NCBI GenBank assembly: GCA_031287815.1 | Contig: JAITSM010000011.1 | Span: 1 to 9,259, forward strand | From: Prevotellaceae bacterium | GTDB lineage: Bacteria; Bacteroidota; Bacteroidia; Bacteroidales; UBA932 | Direction: 5' to 3' | DNA length: 9,259 bases | Part shown: piece after piece, positions 1 to 6,157 of the stretch | Layout: every line of letters starts with the position of its first letter | How positions within the stretch are numbered: the stretch's first letter is position 1 | Translations under genes and position numbers: made by a program | The notes under the pieces: generated by a model | Told to the model about the DNA's origin: nothing | Database searches by the model: none | What the model saw: only the letters and a program-made list of their open reading frames with translations

Positions 1-147
1 GTGGATACATGTAGCAGCCGCGTGGATTCATGTAACAGTCGCGTGGATTCATGTAACAGTCGCGTGGATTCATGTAGCAGCCGCGTGGATTCATGTAGCA
101 GTCGCGTGGAATCATGTAACAATCGCGTGGAATCGTGTCGCAACCCG
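1..147. repeat. Seven tandem copies of a 21-bp repeat
   Basis: Seven head-to-tail 21-bp units run from the window edge to 147 with no spacers. Each plus-strand unit begins GTGGAWTCATGT. Units 2 and 3 are identical, units 1, 4 and 5 differ from them at one to three bases, unit 6 at two, and unit 7 (127-147) is the most degenerate, as expected at the end of an array. The length is a multiple of three, so the array can be translated without frameshift: plus strand (VDSCNSR)n, minus strand (RLLHEST)n. The array continues past the left edge, so the copy number is a minimum. Confidence 0.97.
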
Positions 148-164
148 GTTGATTGGTTATACAT
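1..164 (-). CDS. Possible heptad-repeat protein, partial at the window edge
   Basis: A minus-strand frame opens with ATG at 164-162, has an in-frame stop upstream at 194-192, and stays open to the window edge. It starts MYNQST, then GLRHDST, RLLHDST, four RLLHEST units and RLLHVST. The coding strand is chosen from the repeat differences. Among units 2-6 there are four variable positions. In this frame three are synonymous (CGA/CGG Arg, CTG/TTG Leu, TTA/CTA Leu) and the fourth is Glu/Asp. In the opposite frame (VDSCNSR) three of four change the residue. No TAnnTTTG promoter was seen upstream. No function is recognised. The seven-residue period would suit an extended helical or fibrous segment, but the Leu-Leu spacing is not a clean coiled-coil pattern. 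It could also be non-coding satellite DNA. Confidence 0.42.
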   Translation of the reverse strand, partial: MYNQSTGLRHDSTRLLHDSTRLLHESTRLLHESTRLLHESTRLLHESTRLLHVS

Positions 165-287
165 TTCGACCGTTTGGCTAAACTTTTTGCCTTACGGCGG
201 CATAAACTGTTCGTATTTTAAACCCTTTTTATTTTGCATTGTTTTTCATCACTATATATATAATGTATATTTTAAAAGTTCCTGCCG

Positions 288-1598
288 CTACTTAACACAC
301 CGGACCGGCATCCCGTATTGTTTGAGGGACGGCGATGATTTTTGAACCGCTGGTTCGATGGCCAAGCGGTAAGCGGTGGTTTGGGTGTATTCGGATACTG
401 ACCAGAAGAAGCCGTGGGTGCCCACAGCGTACACTTGATCATAGTGAGTGTTGCCGGGGAGCCCCCAAGCTGCGGCGAGGGTAGTGCCATTGGAACCGCC
501 AGCGCACGATATTAAAGTATCAAAATCGGATTGGTCGGGCACGCGCCACGGGGACGGACAAAGGGTGGATGCGTAGGTGTGGACACATGTCCAATTATAA
601 TAATAACCATAGGTGGTACCATTATCTTTATATTGGGCTTGCGAAGGCGGGTCATCAGTACTCATCGTGGAAGCGCCGGAACATCCCGCAGGATTACGCA
701 ACATCCCACTCCAAACCTGAGAACCACATGACCACGTACAAGCATTATCGGGATGCACACAAGGATTAACAACTATTTTCCCAGAAACAGAAGCATTGGT
801 ACAACCATTGCTGTTAGTAGTGGTAACGGTATAAGTAAATGTGCCGGTAGCAGAGGGGGCGCCGCTAATGGTTACGGTATTCGCCGCCCACGCGCCGGAA
901 ACGCCTGTAGGGAAACTGCCGGCAGTCAACGTCGCTCCGGAAGCATTAGTTGTAGTATATTTTAAGGCAGGCAATGCTGCGTTTACTGTGGCGGTTTGGC
1001 TGCTGCTGCCGGCGGAAAGTTGAATGCCCGGCGGCGCGGGAATAATGCCGGCGGGGTTGTCGGTAGCGTCAGTAATAGAAGCGATGCACACGCCCGCAGC
1101 GTAAGTAGTAGCGTTGGCGGGAAGCGTTACGCCGTCTACGGTAAACGGCGGCGTGCCGTATAAATCGTATCCGCCGCCGGCTTTGATTTTCGCTTCCGGC
1201 GGGTAGTTCAAGGCGTAGGCGCACCAGTTGAATTGCTGCACGCCGGCGTCAAGGCTCAGGGTTGCTGTAACGTTTGCACTGCCGCTGCTGCCGGAAGTGT
1301 TAAGCCAGAAGCCGCGCTGGCCGGTAACGGTTGCCACGCTGCCTGTGCCGGTGTTTTTGGCTACCGCCGTAACAAGGGCGCGCTTCCATGTATTGCCCGC
1401 TGTGGAGGCGTTTTGTACTTTAATATAGTCCACAATCATCCAGATTTGGTTGTTGTACGGCTGCGCCGTCCACGTAACGGTAAAGGAAACTTTGCTGGCG
1501 GGATAGTCCGTTGCCATATTGGAAACGGTTACTTGCGCGGAAATGCCCCCTACCCCCCAAAGGGGGAATAATAGAGCGATTAAAAAATACTTTTTCAT
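288..1598 (-). CDS. Secreted FISUMP-domain protein with Ig-like region
   Basis: This 436-residue protein begins with a Sec signal peptide (MKK, hydrophobic core, probable cleavage after ISA at about residue 21). Residues 22-160 form a Ser/Thr/Gly/Ala-rich domain I cannot assign. Residues about 190-280 look like an Ig-like beta-sandwich repeat (PPGIQLSAG through FTYTVTTTNSNGCTN). The C-terminal 150 residues carry Fib_succ_major (FISUMP) hallmarks: CPSPWRVPDQSDFDTL, GFFWSVSEY, and a terminal GMPVRCVK. Several Cys pairs suggest disulfides outside the cytoplasm. FISUMP proteins are common surface or secreted proteins in Bacteroidota and Fibrobacteres, and their function is mostly unknown. The start is fixed by the signal peptide. 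The promoter at 1892-1922 leaves a leader of nearly 290 nt. A run of G-rich codons sits inside the signal peptide. No type IX sorting domain is visible at the C-terminus. Confidence 0.88.
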   Translation of the reverse strand: MKKYFLIALLFPLWGVGGISAQVTVSNMATDYPASKVSFTVTWTAQPYNNQIWMIVDYIKVQNASTAGNTWKRALVTAVAKNTGTGSVATVTGQRGFWLNTSGSSGSANVTATLSLDAGVQQFNWCAYALNYPPEAKIKAGGGYDLYGTPPFTVDGVTLPANATTYAAGVCIASITDATDNPAGIIPAPPGIQLSAGSSSQTATVNAALPALKYTTTNASGATLTAGSFPTGVSGAWAANTVTISGAPSATGTFTYTVTTTNSNGCTNASVSGKIVVNPCVHPDNACTWSCGSQVWSGMLRNPAGCSGASTMSTDDPPSQAQYKDNGTTYGYYYNWTCVHTYASTLCPSPWRVPDQSDFDTLISCAGGSNGTTLAAAWGLPGNTHYDQVYAVGTHGFFWSVSEYTQTTAYRLAIEPAVQKSSPSLKQYGMPVRCVK

Positions 1599-1601
1599 AA
1601 A

Positions 1602-1629
1602 TTTATTGTTTCAAGTTTATTGTTTCAAG
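1602..1629. repeat. Tandem 14-bp duplication just upstream of the FISUMP gene
   Basis: TTTATTGTTTCAAG occurs twice back to back (1602-1615 and 1616-1629), three bases upstream of the start codon at 1598-1596. On the coding strand this gives an A-rich leader ending ...AACAATAAATTT, the kind of AT-rich translation-initiation region usual in this phylum. On the minus strand TAAACTTG within it is one base off a TAnnTTTG -7 element, but no -33 match was found at the right spacing. Confidence 0.9.
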
Positions 1630-1689
1630 TTTCCGGCGTTACGCTTTCGCATTTCGGCAACTTTTATTCGGTTAGTCTGTTTCGGGATT

Positions 1690-1886
1690 CCTCTGTTTAG
1701 AGAGGTATTGGGGATAAAATGTGCAACGTGGACTAAACTTATCGTTACTGAGGTTCTTGACTACCCTATCAATTATAAGCAAAAGCCCACGTTTCTGTGA
1801 GAATTTGTTTTTATTCAATTGATATGAAATTGTCAAGATTTCAGTAACAGAATAAAAGCACCCAAAATGAAAAAGAGCATAATGTT
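1690..1886 (-). ncRNA. Candidate structured RNA, 5' leader or free-standing
   Basis: Downstream of a consensus promoter the minus strand can fold extensively. An 8-bp stem pairs GCACCCAA/TTGGGTGC (1892-1885 with 1865-1858), so its 5' edge depends on the exact start site. A long hairpin then has three stacked stems: GTTACTGA (1848-1841) with 1751-1744, TCTTGAC (1838-1832) with 1761-1755, and TATCAATT (1824-1817) with 1774-1767. A GATAA/TTATC hairpin (1743-1713) and a CCTCT-CTAAAC-AGAGG hairpin (1705-1690) follow. The long hairpin's loop (1793-1784) pairs with the second loop (1734-1725) over 10 bp, one of them G-U. That wobble works only in minus-strand RNA, in agreement with the promoter. No terminator U-run follows, so this may be the 5' leader of the FISUMP mRNA. 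The family is not identified. Exact ends are uncertain. Confidence 0.55.
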
Positions 1887-1891
1887 GGGTG

Positions 1892-1922
1892 CAAAGGTAG
1901 AAAGAATTTTGGAAATAGCAAA
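1892..1922 (-). promoter_or_regulatory. Strong Bacteroidota-type promoter, minus strand
   Basis: On the minus strand TTTG (1922-1919) is followed by exactly 19 bp and then TACCTTTG (1899-1892), matching the Bacteroidota housekeeping promoter (-33 TTTG, -7 TAnnTTTG). It is the best promoter in the window. Transcription would begin at about 1885-1888 and run through the structured segment towards the FISUMP gene. Confidence 0.85.
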
Positions 1923-1925
1923 TTA

Positions 1926-1996
1926 ATGGAGAATGGAGAATTGGCTGGCGCCGGAGGTCAGTGGGCAGTTTTCAGTAGGCAGTGGCTAGCGCCAGC
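1926..1996 (+). repeat. Intergenic repeat mosaic, copy 1
   Basis: ATGGAGA occurs at 1926 and 1933, followed by ATTGGCT. CAGTNNN then recurs at 1959, 1966, 1973 and 1980, a strict 7-bp period. GC-rich cores GGCTGGCGCCGGA (1943-1955) and GGCTAGCGCCAGC (1984-1996) sit in and after it. Positions 1938-1980 match 3431-3473 at 35 of 43 bases. The block starts directly behind the -33 box of the minus promoter and ends 20 bp before the lpdA -7 box. It is open in the lpdA frame but should not be read as part of lpdA. Confidence 0.85.
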
Positions 1997-2015
1997 ATAC
2001 ATCCTACAAAAACAC

Positions 2016-2023
2016 TATCTTTG
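2016..2023 (+). promoter_or_regulatory. lpdA promoter, -7 element
   Basis: TATCTTTG matches TAnnTTTG and ends 19 nt before the lpdA ATG at 2043. No TTTG or TTG is seen 19-21 bp upstream, where the sequence is the end of the intergenic repeat. The predicted leader is only about 13-16 nt. Confidence 0.7.
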
Positions 2024-2042
2024 TAAGCAAAATGAAAAGACT

Positions 2043-3416
2043 ATGTTTGATATTTTAGTTATAGGTAGCGGGCCGGGGGGCTATATGGCGGCTGTCCGCG
2101 CGGCGCAATTGGGATTCCGTACTGCCGTAGTTGAACGCTCCGAGCTGGGCGGCATTTGCCTTAATTGGGGCTGTATTCCTACCAAAGCGTTGCTTCGCAG
2201 CGCGCAGGTGTTGCAGGAAGCGCGGCAGGCGGAAAGTTTCGGCGTGCATATTGCCGGCGGCGTGTCGCCCGACATTGCGGCTATTGTGGCGCGGAGCAGG
2301 GCTGTGGCCGCCTCTATGAACAAGGGCGTGGAATTCCTGTTAAAGAAAAACAATGTTACACTCATCACGGGAACGGCGGCATTGCAGGCGGATAAAAGCG
2401 TGGAAGTAACCGCCGCCGACGGCAGCAGGCAAACCGTTATGGCCACGCATATTATCATCGCCACCGGCGCGCGCGCCCATAGCTTGCCTTTTGCGCCTAT
2501 CGACGGTAAAAAAATTATCGGCTACCGCGAGGCGCTAACGCCGGCAACGGTTCCCAGCAGCCTGGCAGTTATCGGCTCCGGCGCCATCGGGTGCGAGTTG
2601 GCGTATTTTTACCACTGCATGGGTGCGGAAGTAACGCTCATCGAATACATGGACGCCATTGCCCCGCTGGAAGACGCCGACACTTCCGCGCAGTTGTCGC
2701 GCTCTTTCCGCAAGGCGGGAATAAAGGTGATGACCTCTGCGCAGGTAACGCAGGCCGATACTTCCGGCGAGGGATGCGCGCTGCGGCTGCAAACCAAAAA
2801 AGGTGAAGAAACGGTAACGGCTACTAAAGTACTATCGGCAGTGGGCATTGCGGCAAACATTGAAAACATTGGGCTGGAACAGGCCGGCGTAGCGGTAGAA
2901 CGCGGGCGCATCAAAGTGGACGAGCATTACCGTACCAACATACCGGGCATTTATGCCATTGGCGATGTGATTGCCACGCCGGCGTTGGCGCACGTGGCTT
3001 CTGCAGAAGCCGTAGCCTGCGTGGAAACTATTGCCGGCTTATCGCCTGCGCCGGTGGATTATGAAAACGTTCCCGCCTGCCTCTATACCACGCCGGAAGC
3101 CGCATCGGTAGGGCTTACCGAGCGTGCCGCCCGCGAAAGGGGATATGAATTGCGTATCGGAAAAGTTTCATACGCCGCTTCCGGGAAAGCGGCTGCTTAC
3201 GGCGACAGGGACGGTTTTGTGAAACTGATTTTCGATGCTGCCACCGGCCGCCTGTTAGGCGCGCATCTGGCCGGCTGCCACGTTACCGAAATGATTGCCG
3301 GCCTGGTTACCGCCCGCCGGCTGGGCGTACGGGGCAAAGACATTCTCCACTGCATCCACCCCCACCCTTCCATGAGCGAAGCCATTTTTGAAGCAGCGTT
3401 TCAAATGGAGAATTGA
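2043..3416 (+). CDS. lpdA: Dihydrolipoyl dehydrogenase (E3)
   Basis: This 457-residue FAD flavoprotein reoxidises dihydrolipoamide with NAD+ in pyruvate/2-oxoacid dehydrogenase or glycine-cleavage complexes in the cytoplasm. The FAD-binding GSGPGGYMAA lies at residues 8-17. The redox disulfide motif GGICLNWGCIPTK gives Cys39 and Cys44. The NAD-binding GSGAIGCELA is at 178-187. The second FAD motif, TNIPGIYAIGDV, is at 298-309. The C-terminal dimerisation domain ends with HPHPSMSEA, holding catalytic His441 and Glu446. Length is normal for the family. ATG 2043 is chosen because MFDILVIG is the usual N-terminus and the promoter at 2016 lies upstream; the frame stays open to 1926 only through repeat DNA. 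The last three residues, MEN, and the stop fall inside another repeat. No E1/E2 genes are adjacent, so the partner complex is not known. Confidence 0.97.
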   Translation: MFDILVIGSGPGGYMAAVRAAQLGFRTAVVERSELGGICLNWGCIPTKALLRSAQVLQEARQAESFGVHIAGGVSPDIAAIVARSRAVAASMNKGVEFLLKKNNVTLITGTAALQADKSVEVTAADGSRQTVMATHIIIATGARAHSLPFAPIDGKKIIGYREALTPATVPSSLAVIGSGAIGCELAYFYHCMGAEVTLIEYMDAIAPLEDADTSAQLSRSFRKAGIKVMTSAQVTQADTSGEGCALRLQTKKGEETVTATKVLSAVGIAANIENIGLEQAGVAVERGRIKVDEHYRTNIPGIYAIGDVIATPALAHVASAEAVACVETIAGLSPAPVDYENVPACLYTTPEAASVGLTERAARERGYELRIGKVSYAASGKAAAYGDRDGFVKLIFDAATGRLLGAHLAGCHVTEMIAGLVTARRLGVRGKDILHCIHPHPSMSEAIFEAAFQMEN

Positions 3417-3520
3417 AAATGGAAAGTGGAGAATGGGCTTGCGCCGACATTCAGTAAGCAGTTTTCAGTAGGCGGAATAGATAATCACTTCATACCTCAT
3501 ACTCCATTCTCAATTCTCCA
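3406..3520. repeat. Intergenic repeat with inverted ends, copy 2
   Basis: TGGAGAATTGAAAATGGA (3406-3423) is matched in inverted orientation at 3503-3520 with one mismatch in 18. Between them lies a core (3431-3473) similar to copy 1, including GGCTTGCGCCGA (3436-3447) and CAGT heptamers. The element overlaps both flanking genes: its left end encodes Met-Glu-Asn-stop of lpdA and its right end Val-Glu-Asn-stop of clpC. The inverted ends could form a bidirectional hairpin between the convergent genes, but no T-run typical of an intrinsic terminator follows. Confidence 0.88.
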
Positions 3521-6014
3521 CTACCACGTCGTTTTTTTCTTCGTTGAGCAGGACTTTGAGTCGTTGTCCCGGTTTCAGTTGGAGGCGGATGATGGCTTCT
3601 GCCAGGTTATCTTCGAGGTATTTTTGCACGGCGCGTTTCAGCGGGCGGGCGCCGTATTTGGCGTCATAGCCCTGTTCGGCGACGAAATCTTTTGCTTCGT
3701 CGGTAATCTCCACGCTGTAGCCCAACTCTTCTATCCGTTGGTACAAGTGCGCAAGCTCAATATCGATGATTTTGAAAATAGCTTCCTTGTTTAAGGTATT
3801 GAACAGGATTTGTTCATCCACGCGGTTTAGGAACTCCGGCGTGAACGTGCGTTGCAGGGCTTTTTCGATGATGCTGCGCGTATTTTCGGCGGTGTCGCGT
3901 TTAGTCAGGGTGGCAAAACCGACGCCCTGCCCGTATTCTTTCAATTCGCGGCTGCCGATGTTGGAAGTCATAATCAGTACCGTGTTGCGGAAATCCACAT
4001 AACGGCCGTTGCTGTCGGTCAGGCGCCCCTCGTCGAATACCTGTAGCAGCAAATTGAAAATATCGACATGCGCCTTTTCTATTTCGTCTAAAAGCACCAC
4101 CGCATAAGGTTTACGGCGCACGCGCTCGGTCAGTTGCCCGCCCTCTTCGTAGCCCACATAGCCCGGAGGCGCGCCAATCAAGCGGCTCAACGAGTATTTC
4201 TCCATGTACTCGCTCATGTCGATACGAATCAGGTTTTCGGAGGAGTCGAAAAGGTATTCCGATATTTCCTTTGCCAGTTGGGTCTTTCCCACGCCGGTAG
4301 GCCCCAGGAAAATGAATGTCCCGATAGGTTTATTCGGGTCTTTCAGCCCGGCGCGGTTGCGACGGATGGCGCGCACGATTTTTTCGATCGCTTCGTCCTG
4401 CCCGATAACGCGCTTTTTCAGTTCGTCGCTCATCTTCAACAGGCGGTTGCCTTCGTCTTCCGCCACCCGGTGGATAGGCACGCCGGCAATCATCGAAACC
4501 ACTTCCGCTACCTGTTCTTCATTCACTGCGGCGCGGTTTTTCGTTTGTTCTTCTTCCCATGCTTTCAACGCTTCTTCCAACGCCTTTTGCTTCACCAGTT
4601 CTTCGTCGCGCAATACTTTTGCCAGGTCGAACTGTTGCTTGTTTGCCGCATCCCGCTTGCGTTCGCGAATGTCGTCCAGCTCCTTTTCCATATCCGTAAT
4701 CGCTTCGGGTATGGAAATATTGGAAATGTGCATCCGCGCTCCCGCTTCGTCCATAGCGTCAATGGCCTTGTCGGGCAAGCAGCGGTCGGTGATGTAGCGT
4801 TGCGTAAAGGTTACGCATGCTTTCAACGCTTCCGGCGCATACGTAACATTATGGTGCTTTTCGTACCGCTCCTTGATGTTGTTCAGTATTTCCAGCGTTT
4901 CCTCCGGCGATGTCGGATTGACGATAATCTTTTGGAAACGGCGTTCCAGCGCGCCGTCTTTCTCAATGTTTTCGCGGTATTCGTCCAGGGTCGTCGCGCC
5001 GATACATTGCAGTTCGCCGCGCGCCAGCGCCGGCTTCAGCATATTGGCGGCGTCCAGCGACCCGCCGGCATTGCCTGCGCCCACAATCGTATGAATTTCG
5101 TCAATGAACAGGATGATATTTCCGTTTTTCGTTATTTCGTTCAGGATACCCTTCATGCGCTCTTCAAACTGCCCGCGGTACTTGGTGCCGGCTACAATCG
5201 CGCCCACATCCAGCGAAATAATCCGCTTACTCAACAGGATGCGCGAAACCTTTTTCTGGGCAATGCGCAACGCCAAGCCTTCGGCAATAGCCGATTTCCC
5301 GACGCCCGGTTCGCCGATCAATATTGGATTATTTTTTTTGCGGCGGGTTAAAATCTGCGCCAGCCGTTCAATTTCCTTTCCGCGCCCCACTACCGGGTCG
5401 AGCTTTCCGTTCGCCGCATAAGCCGTAAGGTCGATACCGAAATTGTCCAAAATGGGCGTATCGCTTTGCGGTTTGGCAGGGGCAGCCGGCGCAGTAGCCG
5501 GTTTTGCCGGCCGTTGCGGCGGCAGTTCGGGCTCGTCTTCAAAGTCCGTCATCCCTTGCGACAGGCCCGGATGGTTGAAATTTTGGGCGGATATTTTTTC
5601 GCACACGTTTCTATAATCCACATGCAGCTTAGCCAGCAGCAGGGAGGTGCGTGATTTTTCTTCTTTTAAAATCGCCAGCAGCAAATGTTCGGCAGAAGGC
5701 GTTTCCGTTTTAAAGGCAAGTCCTTCGAGATACATTTGCTTTAACACTTTGTCCGCTGCTTTGGAATAAACCAGCTTGTCGGCTTCTTCGTAAGGGATGA
5801 TGCTGTCGGCGCGCAAGGACATTTCGAGCACTTTTTTCAGTGAAGTCATCTTTATCCCAAGTGCAGACAAGGCTTTCAGCGCATCGTTATTTTCCTGCCG
5901 GATAATGCCCAGCATCAGGTGTTCCGGCTCTATCACATAATTGCCAAGCCGCATGGCTTCCTCGCGGCTATAATTGATGATTTGGTGAACTTCCGGCGAT
6001 AATTTTAATTCCAT
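3510..6014 (-). CDS. clpC: ClpC-type AAA+ unfoldase, ATP-binding subunit of Clp protease
   Basis: This 834-residue protein unfolds substrates and feeds them to ClpP. Residues 1-143 form the double Clp_N domain. A Pro/Ala-rich linker follows (about 166-183). The first AAA+ module has Walker A GEPGVGKS (234-241), Walker B ILFIDEIH (301-308) and the Arg-finger region LERRF. A middle domain with a UVR-like segment (about 450-475) is what separates ClpC from ClpA. The second AAA+ module has GPTGVGKT (571-578), VVLLDEIE (639-646) and sensor-2 GARPLKRA (788-795). The tripeptide VGF at 698-700 sits in the loop that docks ClpP in ClpC proteins. ATG 6014 is chosen because MELKLSPEV is a typical start and a promoter lies at 6051-6044, inside the longer upstream open frame. 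It converges with lpdA and diverges from lepB. No mcsA, mcsB or ctsR is adjacent. Confidence 0.96.
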   Translation of the reverse strand: MELKLSPEVHQIINYSREEAMRLGNYVIEPEHLMLGIIRQENNDALKALSALGIKMTSLKKVLEMSLRADSIIPYEEADKLVYSKAADKVLKQMYLEGLAFKTETPSAEHLLLAILKEEKSRTSLLLAKLHVDYRNVCEKISAQNFNHPGLSQGMTDFEDEPELPPQRPAKPATAPAAPAKPQSDTPILDNFGIDLTAYAANGKLDPVVGRGKEIERLAQILTRRKKNNPILIGEPGVGKSAIAEGLALRIAQKKVSRILLSKRIISLDVGAIVAGTKYRGQFEERMKGILNEITKNGNIILFIDEIHTIVGAGNAGGSLDAANMLKPALARGELQCIGATTLDEYRENIEKDGALERRFQKIIVNPTSPEETLEILNNIKERYEKHHNVTYAPEALKACVTFTQRYITDRCLPDKAIDAMDEAGARMHISNISIPEAITDMEKELDDIRERKRDAANKQQFDLAKVLRDEELVKQKALEEALKAWEEEQTKNRAAVNEEQVAEVVSMIAGVPIHRVAEDEGNRLLKMSDELKKRVIGQDEAIEKIVRAIRRNRAGLKDPNKPIGTFIFLGPTGVGKTQLAKEISEYLFDSSENLIRIDMSEYMEKYSLSRLIGAPPGYVGYEEGGQLTERVRRKPYAVVLLDEIEKAHVDIFNLLLQVFDEGRLTDSNGRYVDFRNTVLIMTSNIGSRELKEYGQGVGFATLTKRDTAENTRSIIEKALQRTFTPEFLNRVDEQILFNTLNKEAIFKIIDIELAHLYQRIEELGYSVEITDEAKDFVAEQGYDAKYGARPLKRAVQKYLEDNLAEAIIRLQLKPGQRLKVLLNEEKNDVVVEN

Positions 6015-6043
6015 ATAATTACTTCCAACGGTTTCTTGTTCGG

Positions 6044-6051
6044 CAAAGATA
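6044..6051 (-). promoter_or_regulatory. clpC promoter, -7 element
   Basis: The minus strand reads TATCTTTG (6051-6044), matching TAnnTTTG, with 29 nt between it and the ATG at 6014. No recognisable -33 box is present at 19-21 bp. Its position inside the longer open frame argues against the upstream ATG at 6089. Confidence 0.68.
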
Positions 6052-6122
6052 CGTTTTTTTCTCCTATCTGACTTCCGAATGGCGGTCATTGCTATGACGG
6101 CTCATTCCTGAATTTATTTTTG

Positions 6123-6130
6123 TATCTTTG
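6123..6130 (+). promoter_or_regulatory. lepB promoter, -7 element
   Basis: TATCTTTG matches TAnnTTTG and ends 27 nt before ATG 6158. No good -33 match was found. It lies 71 bp from the divergent clpC -7 element, so both genes are driven from one short region. A dyad GTCAT-TGCT-ATGAC (6085-6098) lies between them. Confidence 0.7.
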
Positions 6131-6157
6131 CACACATTAAAAAGTTTACAACAATTT

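Noticed and set aside
1..147. CRISPR array
   Set aside because: The units are contiguous, with no spacers between them.
1..345. Plus-strand frame VDSCNSR repeats running to 345
   Set aside because: Its tail has no repeat or domain character, it overlaps the 3' end of the FISUMP gene antisense, and repeat differences change residues in this frame. Val at a and Cys at d would fit a heptad, so it is not excluded outright.
1519..1800. Plus-strand open frame over the FISUMP start and leader
   Set aside because: It is antisense to a signal peptide and to the structured leader; no promoter and no family resemblance.
1690..1886. tmRNA, RNase P RNA or SRP RNA
   Set aside because: None of their hallmark sequences (tmRNA ends and tag, RNase P conserved core, SRP domain IV loop) is present.
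1926..2042. N-terminal extension of LpdA from ATG 1926
   Set aside because: The added 39 residues are encoded by intergenic repeat DNA and span the promoter at 2016; MFDILVIG at 2043 is the normal family N-terminus.
4134..5351. 405-codon plus-strand open frame antisense to clpC
   Set aside because: It is a shadow of the conserved ClpC frame, with Phe/Arg/His-rich composition and no recognisable domain.
6015..6089. N-terminal extension of ClpC from ATG 6089
   Set aside because: The extension contains the TATCTTTG promoter (6051-6044), and Clp_N begins at MELKLSPEV.
6128..6157. TTG start for LepB at 6128
   Set aside because: It overlaps the -7 element at 6123-6130; ATG 6158/6161 is better placed.
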